Shown: positions 36,575 through 46,762, counted from the first letter of the stretch. The stretch is 64,000 bases of DNA from CAYXFD01 sp964464175 (GCA_964464175.1 CAYXFD010000012.1:24253-88252), one strand, 5' to 3'. Notes: a model not told the origin generated them from the letters alone. Made by a program: numbers and translations.

Positions 36575-38173
36575 ATGATTGAGACAGATTTTTTAGTAAT
36601 TGGAAGCGGTGTTGCAGGTTTAGTATATGCTCTGGAAGTTGCCGAGATAGGTAAAGTAGCAATTGTAACGAAAAAGGGAAAAAATGATTGTAACACCCGT
36701 TATGCCCAGGGTGGGATTGCTGCCGTTTTAAGCACACTCGACAGCTTTAAAGATCACGTAGAAGACAGTTATAAAGCAAGCTGCGGTTTAGGAAAGTTTC
36801 CGGTAATCGAGACGATTGTTAGTCAGGGTCCTGAAAGGATTAAATATTTGATGGACATCGGAGCAAAGTTTTCCCAAGCGGATAATGAAGTAACTCAGAA
36901 CATTGAGACTTTATCACTGACCAAAGAGGGTGGTCACACCCGCAATAGGATTGTTTATTCTGCAGATACTACCGGCGAAGAAGTGATGAAGGTTTTAAGC
37001 GAGACAGCAGAAAAGCATCCGAACATAACTTTCTATGAAAATCATACAGCAATAGATCTGATTACCCAGCATCATATCTCTGAAGAAAAGGGCTTTATTC
37101 CACATCTTACCTGCTGGGGGGCCTATGTCCATAATTCCGGAACAGGTGAAGTGACGGTTTTCCGAGCCCGAAAAACGATGTTAGCAACCGGAGGAGTAGG
37201 ACAGGTTTATGAACATAGCACTAATCAATCAATAGCAACTGGAGACGGAATCGCCATGGCTTATCTTGCCGGAGCAAGGATAGTAAATATGGAATTTGTC
37301 CAGTTTCATCCGACAGCCTTTTATTCCCCGGAGGGAGATTCCTTTCTGGTAACGGAAGCTCTGAGAGGAGAAGGAGCAGTCCTGACTCTTCCCGATGGTT
37401 CAAGTTTCATGGAAAAGTATCATCCTCAGGGTTCATTAGCTCCCCGCGATATAGTGTCCAGAGCTATAGATAACGAAATGAAAACGAAGGGATATTCTCA
37501 TCTATTCTTAGATACAACCCGAATGGATAAATCTGTCTTAAAAACGCATTTTCCTTTCATTGATAAGAAATGCCGGGAGAGAGGAATTGATTTTACTAAA
37601 GAACCAATCCCGATAGTACCTTCTGCTCATTATTTATGCGGAGGAATATTAGCAACTGTCGATGGTGTAACTGATATTGGGAATCTTTTTGCCGCCGGCG
37701 AAGTTGCTTGTACCGGTTTTCACGGAGCAAACCGGTTAGCTTCAAATTCTATCTTAGAAGCTTTGGTTGTTGCCCACAGAGCAGCTCTTCATCCATCTAA
37801 CAGAGAGAATGTCACTTATCCGGAGATCCCCGAATGGCAGAATACAGGAGCTTTCAATGAAGCTGAATGGGTCATTATCTCACATAACCATGAGATTATC
37901 AAGAAGATCATGCAGGGTTATGCCGGAATTGTTCGATCAAGACGACTGCTGAAATTTGCCAACTCCAGAATTAATGGCATCTATGAAGAAGTGAATAAAT
38001 TCTATCAAAACAATCCGGTAAAAAATGAGGTCATCGAAACGAGAAATCTGGCAATAGTGGCAAATATCATCATCAGATCTGCATTATCGAGAAAAGAGAG
38101 CCGGGGTGTTCACTATGTCATAGACTATCCGGAAATCAATGATAAATATAAAAGGGATACAGTAATCTATTAA
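36575..38173 (+). CDS. nadB: L-aspartate oxidase NadB
   Basis: NadB oxidises L-aspartate to iminoaspartate for NAD synthesis. The 532-residue flavoprotein has the FAD-binding GSGVAGLVYALE near 10-20, RYAQGGIAAVL near 42-52, EGGHTRNRIVYSADTTGEEV near 122-142, MEFVQFHPTAFY near 239-250, APRDIVSRAID near 290-300, HYLCGGI near 350 and GANRLASNSILEALVVAHRAA near 385-405. No nadA or nadC is nearby. Its TAA overlaps the tmk ATG by one base. Confidence 0.94.
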   Translation: MIETDFLVIGSGVAGLVYALEVAEIGKVAIVTKKGKNDCNTRYAQGGIAAVLSTLDSFKDHVEDSYKASCGLGKFPVIETIVSQGPERIKYLMDIGAKFSQADNEVTQNIETLSLTKEGGHTRNRIVYSADTTGEEVMKVLSETAEKHPNITFYENHTAIDLITQHHISEEKGFIPHLTCWGAYVHNSGTGEVTVFRARKTMLATGGVGQVYEHSTNQSIATGDGIAMAYLAGARIVNMEFVQFHPTAFYSPEGDSFLVTEALRGEGAVLTLPDGSSFMEKYHPQGSLAPRDIVSRAIDNEMKTKGYSHLFLDTTRMDKSVLKTHFPFIDKKCRERGIDFTKEPIPIVPSAHYLCGGILATVDGVTDIGNLFAAGEVACTGFHGANRLASNSILEALVVAHRAALHPSNRENVTYPEIPEWQNTGAFNEAEWVIISHNHEIIKKIMQGYAGIVRSRRLLKFANSRINGIYEEVNKFYQNNPVKNEVIETRNLAIVANIIIRSALSRKESRGVHYVIDYPEINDKYKRDTVIY

Positions 38174-38799
38174 TGAGCTATTTCATTACATTTGAAGGTA
38201 TCGAAGGTTGTGGCAAGACTACGCAGTCCAAACTGCTGAATGAGTATCTTAGATCACTGCAGTTTGATGTATTGTGGACAAGAGAACCGGGTGGTCCGGC
38301 TATCTCAGAAAAGATACGGGAGATTCTCCTGGATAACGGAAATTCCCTTATGCTTCCGGAAACGGAGCTTTTGCTTTATATGGCGAGCCGTGCCCAGCAT
38401 ACTGGGGAGTGGATAATACCTGCGTTGCAGGAAGGAAAAATTGTGATCTGTGACCGGTATTATGATTCTTCTCTGGCTTATCAGGGCGGGGGAAGGGCAT
38501 TAGATCTGCAGACTATAAAGAAGATCAGCTCTTTCGCCACCTATGGATTGGTACCGGACTACACCTTTTTGATTGACATTCCGGTCGGGGTCGGAATTGA
38601 AAGAATGGCAGAGAAACATGCAGACAGAATTGAATCGGAATCAATAGAATTCCATAAAAAAGTTCGGAAAAGATTTCTCACTGTTGCAAAAGAGGAATCA
38701 GAGCGTTACATTGTTATCAATGGTGTAGATGAAATAAAAGAAATCCAGTCTCAGATCCGGGAGATAGTATTAAAACGATTAAAGGATGGTAAGAAATGA
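38173..38799 (+). CDS. tmk: Thymidylate kinase
   Basis: Thymidylate kinase phosphorylates dTMP to dTDP. The 208-residue protein has P-loop EGIEGCGKTT at residues 7-16, the DRY-type motif CDRYYDSSLAYQGGGR near 93-108, TREPGGP near 37-43 and the LID region ERMAEKHADRIE. Both ends overlap neighbours (TAATG with nadB, ATGA with the protease), so the three genes form one operon. Confidence 0.95.
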   Translation: MSYFITFEGIEGCGKTTQSKLLNEYLRSLQFDVLWTREPGGPAISEKIREILLDNGNSLMLPETELLLYMASRAQHTGEWIIPALQEGKIVICDRYYDSSLAYQGGGRALDLQTIKKISSFATYGLVPDYTFLIDIPVGVGIERMAEKHADRIESESIEFHKKVRKRFLTVAKEESERYIVINGVDEIKEIQSQIREIVLKRLKDGKK

Positions 38800-40412
38800 A
38801 GATCACAAGTACAAATAAAAAACTCCTTTCAGTAGTCTTTGTCCTTTGGTTGGTTATCGGTTTAACAGTGTTTAATTTTGCCTTTGCCCAATCAAACCAA
38901 CAGGATGAAACAGTTGACACTTATCGAAAACTAAGACTTTTTACCGAAGTATTCAACCGTTTGCGGCAGAGTTATATCTATGAAATCGATGTGGATAAAA
39001 CAATTGATGCAGCGATCAAAGGGATGTTAGAAGAATTTGATGTCCATACTCATTTCTTTCTTCCCGATGAGTTTGACGATTTTCGTACCGGTACTCATGG
39101 TGAATTCGGAGGTTTGGGTATCTCTATAGACCAACAAGGTGATTACATAACGGTTATTTCCCCTATCGAAGGAACACCTGCTTACAAGATGGGCATTCTG
39201 GCGGGAGACAGAATAGTAAGAGTTGATGATGAGAATGTGGTAGGGGTAAATACTAATGAGGCTATCAAACTGATGCGGGGTGATGTCGGAACTGAGGTCA
39301 AGATAACGATCGAACGTCCCGGTGTGGAGAGAGAGCTGGAGTTTCTTATTGTAAGAGACCTGATAGAGATTAAGGCAATACCCTATGCCTTCAAAATGGA
39401 TAATGGTATCGGATACATCAGGATCCGGCAGTTCAATGCCAATACTTCCAAAGAATTAAGAGAAGCCCTTGATGAGCTGGAAGAAGAGGGTATCAGAGGT
39501 TTATTGATCGATCTCCGTTTTAATCCGGGTGGTCTGTTGAACGAGGCTATCGATACTGTAAATGAATTTGTCGGGAAAGATAAAAAGGTTGTCTTCACCA
39601 AAGGGAGGATCCCTCAGGTCAACCAGGAGTTTTATACCCGTTATGACAGAATCAGAACCGGTTATCCGATTATCGTTATGATCAATGAAGCTTCAGCGAG
39701 TGCCTCTGAGATCTTTGCCGGCTCAATGCAGGATTGGGACAAAGGTTTGGTTGTAGGGAAAACAAGTTTCGGAAAAGGCTCGGTACAGCAGCTCTTTCCT
39801 TTGCAGGACGGCTACGGTGTAAAGATCACCACCTCCAAATATTACATCCATTCCGGGAGAGGTATCCATAAGGATGAGACAGACCGGCTCATCCGGGGCG
39901 AAGAGATTTCCGAAGAAGAGATGGAAGAAATTGAACAAAAAAGATTAGAAAACATATACTATACCGAGAACGGAAGAATAGTTTATGGTGGCGGTGGGAT
40001 AACTCCGGATATAGAGATCGAGCAGGATAAAATGACACCGTTCCAGATTGAGATCAGGCGGAGAAATCTGCTTTTCCCGTTTTCTATAGACTATATCGTC
40101 GAAAATAACGGAGAGTTTTCTGAAGAGTTTGTCGTAACCGACGAGATTATCAATGATTTTCTCTCCTATGCAGAAGAACAGGGAGTATCCTTCACCCCTG
40201 AAGAGGTCGAAGAATCTTATGAATGGCTCAGCATCTCTTTGAGGAGTAATATTATATCACGTAAATTAGGAGATAAAGCAGGTTATATTGTTGGCTTGGA
40301 ATTAGATAAGCAGTTGCAGGAAGCTCTGGAGATCTTTGATGAATTCCCTACTCTTAACGAAATGTTTATCTATGCTGAAGCTTTGAAAGCAGAAGAAGAT
40401 ACTGATCAATAG
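38796..40412 (+). CDS. ctpA: C-terminal processing protease (CtpA/Prc, S41)
   Basis: A 538-residue periplasmic serine protease of the tail-specific type. It has a signal peptide (LLSVVFVLWLVIGLTVFNFAFA), a PDZ domain near 95-175 (GEFGGLGISI, VEDENVVGVNT-like VDDENVVGVNT), and a protease core with the Ser-Lys dyad: Ser302 in NEASASASEIFAG and Lys327 in GKTSFGKGSVQ. LIDLRFNPGGLLNEAI near 238-253 is the conserved substrate-strand region. A C-terminal acidic extension of about 120 residues follows. Last gene of the nadB-tmk-ctpA operon, followed by a terminator. Confidence 0.94.
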   Translation: MKITSTNKKLLSVVFVLWLVIGLTVFNFAFAQSNQQDETVDTYRKLRLFTEVFNRLRQSYIYEIDVDKTIDAAIKGMLEEFDVHTHFFLPDEFDDFRTGTHGEFGGLGISIDQQGDYITVISPIEGTPAYKMGILAGDRIVRVDDENVVGVNTNEAIKLMRGDVGTEVKITIERPGVERELEFLIVRDLIEIKAIPYAFKMDNGIGYIRIRQFNANTSKELREALDELEEEGIRGLLIDLRFNPGGLLNEAIDTVNEFVGKDKKVVFTKGRIPQVNQEFYTRYDRIRTGYPIIVMINEASASASEIFAGSMQDWDKGLVVGKTSFGKGSVQQLFPLQDGYGVKITTSKYYIHSGRGIHKDETDRLIRGEEISEEEMEEIEQKRLENIYYTENGRIVYGGGGITPDIEIEQDKMTPFQIEIRRRNLLFPFSIDYIVENNGEFSEEFVVTDEIINDFLSYAEEQGVSFTPEEVEESYEWLSISLRSNIISRKLGDKAGYIVGLELDKQLQEALEIFDEFPTLNEMFIYAEALKAEEDTDQ

Positions 40413-40445
40413 TAACTTTGTTATGCTGAATCATATATATTCATT

Positions 40446-40472
40446 AAAAGGGAGTTAATCACTCCCTTTTTT
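40446..40472. terminator. Perfect bidirectional intrinsic terminator
   Basis: A perfect 10-bp stem AAAAGGGAGT / ACTCCCTTTT around loop TAATC ends in a run of six T on the plus strand and begins with an A-run that gives a T-run on the minus strand. It lies between the convergent ctpA and hslU genes. Confidence 0.9.
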
Positions 40473-40508
40473 GCTTTGAAGAAACCTATGTTTTTCGCTG
40501 ACCTGCGA

Positions 40509-41879
40509 TTATAGAATGTATTTTGCCAGATCCTCATCTTCAATGATCTTGTCTAACTTATCCTGAACGAGTTGCCGGGTAATCTTTACCAGCTTATATT
40601 CCTTCTCCGGCATATTGAACAAGTATTCGTCCAGCAAGGTGGTCATTATGGTATGAAGTCTTCTGGCACCGATATCTTCCATTTTATTGTTAGCTTTAGT
40701 AGCAAAATCAGCGATCTCTTCAACAGCCTCATCGTCAAACTCCAGAAGAGTCTTTTCTGCCTTGAATATTGCTGTGTATTGTTTGATGAGAGAATTCTTT
40801 GGATAAAGGAGGATCTTAATAAAATCCTCTTTAGAAAGGCTTTTTAGCTCTTCTCTTAAGGGGAAACGACCCTGCAGTTCAGGGATCAGATCCGATGGTT
40901 TCGCCGTATTAAAGGCACCGGCTGCAATGAACAAGATATGCCGGGTATTAATCATTCCGTATTTGGTGGGAACGTTAGAACCTTCAACAATAGGGAGGAG
41001 GTCTCTCTGTACTCCGGAGCGGGAGACATCGATTCCCGGTTTCTTATCACTTGTCGCAATTTTATCGATCTCATCAATGAACAGGATACCGTTATTCTCT
41101 ACTCTGTTCTTTGCTTCGGCAATAACTTCCTCGTTTTTTACCAGTCTATTTTGCTCAACAGAAGCAAGATAACCAATCGCTTCCGGTACCTTCATCTTTT
41201 TTGTCTGACTCTGTCCTTTCACGGGGAAAAGGGAGCTGAAAAACTCGCCCATATTGAAATCGATATTATCTAAACCCATATTGGTAAGGATCTCTATCTG
41301 CGGACTTCTTTGCTGGTCAAGCCTGACTTCCAGCTCTCTCTCCTTCAATTCTCCTCTCTCCAGCTTCTGTCTTATCTTCTTCCGGGTTCTCTCGTACCTG
41401 TCCTGTCTTTCTTGAGAACCTTCATCAGTATCTATGGCATTCTTATCCGGTTTCGGGGGAGGGACAAGAAGGTCGAGCACCTTTTCTTTGGCGTTATGAA
41501 GCGCTTTTTTCTCTACCTTGAGAGACATCTCATAACGGACATCATTAACCGCAACATCCATCAGTTCTCTCACCATTGCTTCCACATCCCTGCCCACATA
41601 TCCGACTTCCGTAAATTTCGAAGCTTCTACTTTAACGAAGGGGGCTTTAGTCAGGTTGGCTATCCGTCTGGCTATTTCTGTTTTACCCACACCTGTAGGA
41701 CCGATGAGAATGATATTATTGGGTACTATCTCCTGTTGCAGTTCACCTCTGACCCTTAATCTCCGCCAACGGTTACGAAGAGCAATAGCCACAGTACGCT
41801 TCGCTTTATCCTGCGAGATGATGTATTTGTCTAACTCTTTTACAATATTCTTAGGGGTTAATTTATCCAGATGACTCAT
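40509..41879 (-). CDS. hslU: HslU ATPase of the HslUV protease
   Basis: HslU unfolds substrates for the HslV peptidase. The 456-residue AAA+ protein shows LTPKNIVKELDKYIISQDKAKR at the start, Walker A GPTGVGKTE near 55-63, SKFTEVGYVGRDVE near 82-95 (the pore-loop region), Walker B ILFIDEIDKIA near 262-272 and arginine-rich sensor ARRLHTIMTTLLD near 405. The inserted I-domain (about 110-240) is highly charged. It overlaps hslV by 4 bases (ATGA). Confidence 0.96.
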   Translation of the reverse strand: MSHLDKLTPKNIVKELDKYIISQDKAKRTVAIALRNRWRRLRVRGELQQEIVPNNIILIGPTGVGKTEIARRIANLTKAPFVKVEASKFTEVGYVGRDVEAMVRELMDVAVNDVRYEMSLKVEKKALHNAKEKVLDLLVPPPKPDKNAIDTDEGSQERQDRYERTRKKIRQKLERGELKERELEVRLDQQRSPQIEILTNMGLDNIDFNMGEFFSSLFPVKGQSQTKKMKVPEAIGYLASVEQNRLVKNEEVIAEAKNRVENNGILFIDEIDKIATSDKKPGIDVSRSGVQRDLLPIVEGSNVPTKYGMINTRHILFIAAGAFNTAKPSDLIPELQGRFPLREELKSLSKEDFIKILLYPKNSLIKQYTAIFKAEKTLLEFDDEAVEEIADFATKANNKMEDIGARRLHTIMTTLLDEYLFNMPEKEYKLVKITRQLVQDKLDKIIEDEDLAKYIL

Positions 41880-42418
41880 TTCGTTTCCAGTACCTCGATT
41901 AAAAAATTCTCATTAGTATAGATACAGATCTCAGCTGCAATTTTCAAGGCATTCCTGACAACATCCTGAGCCGGCATAGCTGTATGCTTTGCCAAAGCTT
42001 TAGCAGCAGCTAAGGCGTAACTACCGCCCGAACCGATAGCAATTACGTCATCATCAGGTTCTAATACATCTCCCATTCCACTGAGGATCAGGAGATCAAC
42101 AGAATCAGCAACAATGATCATCGCTTCTAAGCGGCGGAGTATTTTATCGGAACGCCAGTCCTTTGCTAATTCAACTGCTCCCTTTTTCAGATTTCCCTTA
42201 TACTCTTTCAGTTTTTCTTCAAATCTTTCGAAAAGAGTAAAAGAATCTGCGGTTGAGCCGGCAAAACCAGCGATAACAGAACCGTTATAGAGTCTTCTGA
42301 TCTTATTCGCTTTCCCTTTGAGGATGGTGTTGCCGAGAGTTACCTGTCCGTCACCTCCGAGGGCAATCTGACCATCTTTTCGGACTCCGATTATGGTAGT
42401 TCCTTCAATTCTTGTCAT
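41876..42418 (-). CDS. hslV: HslV threonine peptidase of the HslUV protease
   Basis: HslV is a proteasome-related peptidase with an N-terminal threonine nucleophile. I place the start at the ATG at 42418, overlapping ftsH by 14 bases with GAGGAG upstream. This gives a six-residue leader (MTRIEG) before the conserved TTIIGVRKDGQ, GGDGQVTLGNT and later GSGGSYALAAAKAL. The product is 180 residues, the family norm; longer starts up to 42481 would add a basic tail unlike any HslV I know. Removal of the leader would expose the catalytic Thr. Confidence 0.94.
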   Translation of the reverse strand: MTRIEGTTIIGVRKDGQIALGGDGQVTLGNTILKGKANKIRRLYNGSVIAGFAGSTADSFTLFERFEEKLKEYKGNLKKGAVELAKDWRSDKILRRLEAMIIVADSVDLLILSGMGDVLEPDDDVIAIGSGGSYALAAAKALAKHTAMPAQDVVRNALKIAAEICIYTNENFLIEVLETK

Positions 42419-44468
42419 TAATCTCCTCATCTTCGGTCTTTCTCTTTTTCCCTTCCTTATCATCATCTGTTTCTTTATCACTTAACCCGGTTTCTTTCTG
42501 CTCGGTTGGTTGAGAGTCATCCTGTTTAGCCTGTGATTTAAGATGGGAAGAGGAATCTATCTTGATACTCTTTGCTTTTTCATACTGCTGCTTAACATAC
42601 TCTTTTTCTTCTTCAGCTACATGCTGCAGAATCAGATTATAAATATCATCTACATTAAGGATCTCCTTTTCCAGTAGTTCGGCAGCCATAATCTCAAGCA
42701 GTTTCTTCTTTTCTGTCAGAATCTCGATAGACTTTTTGTGAGCAGTAACAATCAAACTCCGTATCTCAGCATCAACTATCTTTGCTGTTTCTTCGCTGTA
42801 AAAATCACGCTGCTGGATTTCTTTCCCTAAGAAGGGGTTCTGTTCATCTTTACCCACTGTCATAGGTCCGACCTTTTCACTCATTCCCCACTGGCAGACC
42901 ATCTTTTTAGCCAAATCGGTAGCTCGTTGAATATCCATACCGGCTCCGGTGGAGAAATCATTATAGATAATCTCTTCAGCAGATCTGCCTCCTAATAATT
43001 CAATCAGTTTCTGTTCCAGATATCCTTTCGAGTAATTGGATTTCTCAGTTTGCAGGAAATGGGTAGCCCCACCGGTAAAACCACGGGGAATAATTGTCAC
43101 TTTATGGACCGGTTCGGTTTTATCAAGGAAGATTGAGCAGAGAACGTGCCCGATCTCATGACAGGCAGTTAGCTGTTTCTCTTCATCACTGATCGCCCTG
43201 CTTCTTCTTTCCTTACCCATTGTTACTTTGTCTTTTGACTCTTCAAAATCATCCATTTCGATCATTTTCTTCTCTTTACGGGCTGCCAGAAGTGCAGCTT
43301 CGTTAACCAGATTAGCCAGATCGGCACCACTAAAACCGGGTGTACTGCGGGCAATGATCGATAGATTGACATTCGGTGAGAGAGGCAGCTTTTGACAATG
43401 AACGGCAAGGATCTCAATCCTTCCGTTTATATCTGGCATATCAACTATAACCTGCCGGTCAAATCTGCCGGGGCGTAAAAGAGCCGGGTCCAGAACATCC
43501 GGTCTGTTCGTTGCTGCGATAATAATCACCGAGTCATTCTTTTCGAAACCATCCATTTCTACCAGAAGCTGATTCAAAGTCTGTTCTCTCTCGTCATGTC
43601 CGCCCCCCATACCGGTACCTCTATGTCTTCCCACAGCATCAATCTCATCGATAAAGGCAAGACAAGGGGCAGTTCGTTTTGCCTGTTCGAACAGGTCACG
43701 GACTCTGGAGGCACCTACCCCCACAAACATCTCGACAAAATCGGAACCACTGATACTGTAAAAGGGGACTTTAGCTTCACCGGCAACTGCTTTTGCCAGA
43801 AGGGTCTTTCCGGTACCGGGTCTTCCCAGCAGCAAAACCCCCCGCGGGATTCTGCCCCCTAATCTTTGAAATTTACTCGGTGCTTTGAGGAATTCCACTA
43901 TTTCTTCAAGCTCTTCTTTTGCTTCCTGAACACCGGCGACATCTTTAAAAGTTATATTAGTCCTGCCTCCGACAAAGAGACGGGCTCTGCTCTTTCCGAA
44001 GCTGAATACTTTTCCGCCGCCTCTCTGCATGGAACGCATAATGAAGATCCATAATCCGATGAAGATCAGAAACGGTAACCAGCCGAGGAGGATGGAGAGA
44101 AAGTGGGACGGTTTCCTGGAGATAACGACGATACCCTTGGCATTAAGGTCTTTTACTAATTCCGGATCCTGATAGGGGAGATGGGTAGTATATTGTATTT
44201 CATCTTTATCAAAAGCAGAGATGCTCTGATCATCAAAAATTACCCTGCTTAACATACCCTGTTCAGCTTTGTCCATAAATTCTGAGAAAGATATCTCTTC
44301 AACTTTTGTTCTTCCTGAAACATATATCTGATAAAGAAGAATAACCATCAGTGCCACTATTATCCAGAGGGTAATGGACTGAGGCTTCATCTTTGGTGGT
44401 GGTTTTCCATTATTGTTTTTCTTACTTCCGTTCTGTCCGGCAGGTTTTTTCTGCTTATCTTCGTTCAT
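42405..44468 (-). CDS. ftsH: ATP-dependent zinc metalloprotease FtsH
   Basis: A membrane-anchored AAA+ protease that degrades damaged or regulated membrane proteins. In 687 residues it has two membrane segments (near 30-48 and 130-150), Walker A GRPGTGKTLLAKAVAGEA near 215 (usual GPPGTGKT with Pro to Arg, harmless to the consensus), Walker B AFIDEIDAVGRHRG, the second region of homology ATNRPDVLDPALLRPGRFD, and the zinc motif HEIGH at 437-441. The C-terminus is a highly charged tail. GGAGG before the ATG lies inside the end of hpt; the genes overlap by 4 bases. Confidence 0.96.
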   Translation of the reverse strand: MNEDKQKKPAGQNGSKKNNNGKPPPKMKPQSITLWIIVALMVILLYQIYVSGRTKVEEISFSEFMDKAEQGMLSRVIFDDQSISAFDKDEIQYTTHLPYQDPELVKDLNAKGIVVISRKPSHFLSILLGWLPFLIFIGLWIFIMRSMQRGGGKVFSFGKSRARLFVGGRTNITFKDVAGVQEAKEELEEIVEFLKAPSKFQRLGGRIPRGVLLLGRPGTGKTLLAKAVAGEAKVPFYSISGSDFVEMFVGVGASRVRDLFEQAKRTAPCLAFIDEIDAVGRHRGTGMGGGHDEREQTLNQLLVEMDGFEKNDSVIIIAATNRPDVLDPALLRPGRFDRQVIVDMPDINGRIEILAVHCQKLPLSPNVNLSIIARSTPGFSGADLANLVNEAALLAARKEKKMIEMDDFEESKDKVTMGKERRSRAISDEEKQLTACHEIGHVLCSIFLDKTEPVHKVTIIPRGFTGGATHFLQTEKSNYSKGYLEQKLIELLGGRSAEEIIYNDFSTGAGMDIQRATDLAKKMVCQWGMSEKVGPMTVGKDEQNPFLGKEIQQRDFYSEETAKIVDAEIRSLIVTAHKKSIEILTEKKKLLEIMAAELLEKEILNVDDIYNLILQHVAEEEKEYVKQQYEKAKSIKIDSSSHLKSQAKQDDSQPTEQKETGLSDKETDDDKEGKKRKTEDEEINDKN

Positions 44469-45001
44469 TTATATACTTCCTCCTTGAGGATGGCCACATA
44501 AGGCAAATTGCGGTACTTTTCTGCGTAATCTAATCCATAGCCTACGACAAAATCATTACCAATTTCAAAACCCTTGTAATCGATTAATATTTCATCTTTA
44601 TGGGCAGCCGGTTTATCGAGAAGGACACATGATCTGACAGAAGTGGCTCCATGCTTGAGTACATATTCGACAATATACTTCAGGGAAAGTCCTGAATCCA
44701 CGATATCTTCGACAATTATGACATCCCGTCCGCTGACATCGATATCAAGATCCTTTTTGATACTGACGACTCCTGAGGAAACAGTACTCAGACCGTAGCT
44801 CGAGACAGCAAGGAAATCAATTTCAACCGGGATAGTTAAACTACGCACCAGATCTGCCAGGAAAATGAAACTCCCCTTCAGGACGCTCACAACTACCGGG
44901 CTTTTCCTTTCATAATCCTTGCAAATGCAGGAGGCTAACTCACTGATTCGTTTTTGAATTCTTTCTTCATCCAATAATATTGCTGAAATGTCGTTGATCA
45001 T
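44465..45001 (-). CDS. hpt: Hypoxanthine phosphoribosyltransferase
   Basis: A purine salvage enzyme converting hypoxanthine (and often guanine) to the nucleotide with PRPP. The 178-residue protein has VVSVLKGSFIFLADLVR near 37-53 (PP loop), the PRPP motif VIIVEDIVDSGLSLKYIVEYV near 92-112 and DFVVGYGLDYAEKYRNLPYV near 150-170. It lies between tilS and ftsH, an arrangement common in many bacteria. Its ATG lies 35 bases inside the end of tilS. Confidence 0.95.
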   Translation of the reverse strand: MINDISAILLDEERIQKRISELASCICKDYERKSPVVVSVLKGSFIFLADLVRSLTIPVEIDFLAVSSYGLSTVSSGVVSIKKDLDIDVSGRDVIIVEDIVDSGLSLKYIVEYVLKHGATSVRSCVLLDKPAAHKDEILIDYKGFEIGNDFVVGYGLDYAEKYRNLPYVAILKEEVYK

Positions 45002-46457
45002 CTTTAATTCCTCTATCTTTTTTCTTTTTCAAAACTGATTTTCTGCTGCGAATCTTTATCTCTTCAATTCTTATGGAGAGGACATTCTTGGTCTGCTCGT
45101 CAATTTTTAGACGCTCATCTAATCTCAAGCCGCCTATCCAGACGATTTTTTCCTGATCTCTAAAGATTAATATCTTTCCTCTCTCGAATTTGCTGATCTT
45201 TTCGTCAATAAAAAAATCCTTCAGTTTTTTCGTTCCTTTCATGCCTATCGGAATAAACTTATCTCCCTCTTTACGGTAGCCAATAGTTAGAGGCAGAGAA
45301 AGCTTGTCAAGGTCTATCAGGGCATTATCGGGATCAATAAAATGTTCGGCGGTGATATCGTTTTTGCTGATCCTTTTGCATAATATCCGTCTCTTGTTAA
45401 ATATATGAAATTTTTTGGTAATGTCAATAACCTGAGAGGATTCCTCTTCCTCTGAGATAGCTGGATTTTTGCTGCTACAGTCTTGAAAGACCAGCTGATT
45501 GTATTCTTTAAGAACAACAATGCCGTCCGGCAGGGTAATCATCTTGCTCCCGTCAGCACCTAGCAGTGAACTGATCTCCTTCAGATGATTATGGTAAAAA
45601 CCGCACTCTTTTCCTGTCAGCATTTTCAGGCATTTTCTGAAAACATAGTAAAGTATAACTTCCTTTCTGTTCTCGAGTTTGGAGATATCGAGCCTGATTT
45701 CGTCTGTTTGTTGATTTATCAGTAGTTTCTTGAATATTCTGTTTACGGAATCATTTAAAAATTCATCAGCTTCTCTAAATATAACCGAATTCTGATACAA
45801 GAGGTCAATTATCTTTTGATTCACATTCTCTTCCAGCCAGGGTATGAGCGAATTTCTCACTTTGTTGCGCATGTAGATCGTATTCTCATTCGAGCTGTCA
45901 GAACGCCAATGACTAACTTCAGCACCTTTGAGGTAAGCAACGATTTCTTCTCTGGAGAAACAGAGGAGAGGTCTGATAATATTATCATTCTTGGGTTGAA
46001 TACCCTTCATTCCTGTAATTCCTGAACCTCGGAAAAGGTGGAGGAGCATAGTTTCTGCCAGATCGTTCTTATTGTGTCCCAGAGCGACCTTATTGATTTT
46101 ATAATCCTTCACCAGAGAATGAAAGAACTGAAATCTGATAGTTCTTGCCCGGTTCTCAATATCAGAAGTTTTTTTGATCTGTTCTTCCCTGATAACTAAG
46201 GAAATCGAATGGCGGAAACAAAACTCTTTAACGAATTTCATATCGGCTTCCGATTCCTTTCCCCGCAGGTGATAGTTAACGTGAGCAGAGAGGAGATGGA
46301 GATTGAATTCATGCCGCAAAGAGAGAAGGGCATGCAGCAGAGCAGTGGAATCAGCTCCTCCGGAGAAACCGACCAGGATAGTTTCCCCCTGTTTGAAAAG
46401 CTTATTCTCTTTATTAAATTCCAGAAATCTGCTGAGAAACTGTTCAGCTCTCTTCAT
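44967..46457 (-). CDS. tilS: tRNA(Ile)-lysidine synthase TilS
   Basis: TilS changes C34 of the CAU anticodon to lysidine so that the tRNA reads AUA as isoleucine. The 496-residue protein has the PP-loop SGGADS at 32-37, HVNYHLRGKESEAD near 60-73, ALGHNKNDLAETMLLHLFRGSG near 126-147, and the C-terminal domains with IGYRKEGDKFIPIGMKGTKKLKDFFIDEKI near 390-420. The last 35 bases overlap the hpt start. First gene of the tilS-hpt-ftsH-hslV-hslU operon, in which every junction overlaps. Confidence 0.94.
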   Translation of the reverse strand: MKRAEQFLSRFLEFNKENKLFKQGETILVGFSGGADSTALLHALLSLRHEFNLHLLSAHVNYHLRGKESEADMKFVKEFCFRHSISLVIREEQIKKTSDIENRARTIRFQFFHSLVKDYKINKVALGHNKNDLAETMLLHLFRGSGITGMKGIQPKNDNIIRPLLCFSREEIVAYLKGAEVSHWRSDSSNENTIYMRNKVRNSLIPWLEENVNQKIIDLLYQNSVIFREADEFLNDSVNRIFKKLLINQQTDEIRLDISKLENRKEVILYYVFRKCLKMLTGKECGFYHNHLKEISSLLGADGSKMITLPDGIVVLKEYNQLVFQDCSSKNPAISEEEESSQVIDITKKFHIFNKRRILCKRISKNDITAEHFIDPDNALIDLDKLSLPLTIGYRKEGDKFIPIGMKGTKKLKDFFIDEKISKFERGKILIFRDQEKIVWIGGLRLDERLKIDEQTKNVLSIRIEEIKIRSRKSVLKKKKDRGIKDDQRHFSNIIG

Positions 46458-46762
46458 TAATCTAACTCCTCTAAGACCATGCTAATCTATGATAAGCTAT
46501 AAAACATCGATTAATGTAAAGCTTTTTTTCAGGAGCAGTAGTTCTAAGCTAAGTAATTCTTTTAACTTACCTCTCTTAACCCATTTTACTCATTCGGATA
46601 TTTCCGGAGATTACTTGCAATCCTGAGCTGAATTATAGAGCCTCTCAAAATTTCATCGCTACATCCAGGATGTAAACACCCCAACGTCAATACCTTCGTT
46701 TAACATTCCCCGACAACAAAAAGGTTTACAAATCTATTGAGTTTTTTTTTCTGTCCAACACT
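46458..46762. other. Intergenic region upstream of tRNA-Ser
   Basis: About 300 bases between the divergent tilS operon and the tRNA. A run of nine T occurs at 46742-46750. No gene, clear promoter box or hairpin that I can support. Confidence 0.4.

Noticed and set aside
42418..42481. Longer N-terminus for HslV from 42481
   Set aside because: It lies wholly in the ftsH tail, adds a basic tail unlike the family, and the internal ATG has its own ribosome site and gives the expected length.
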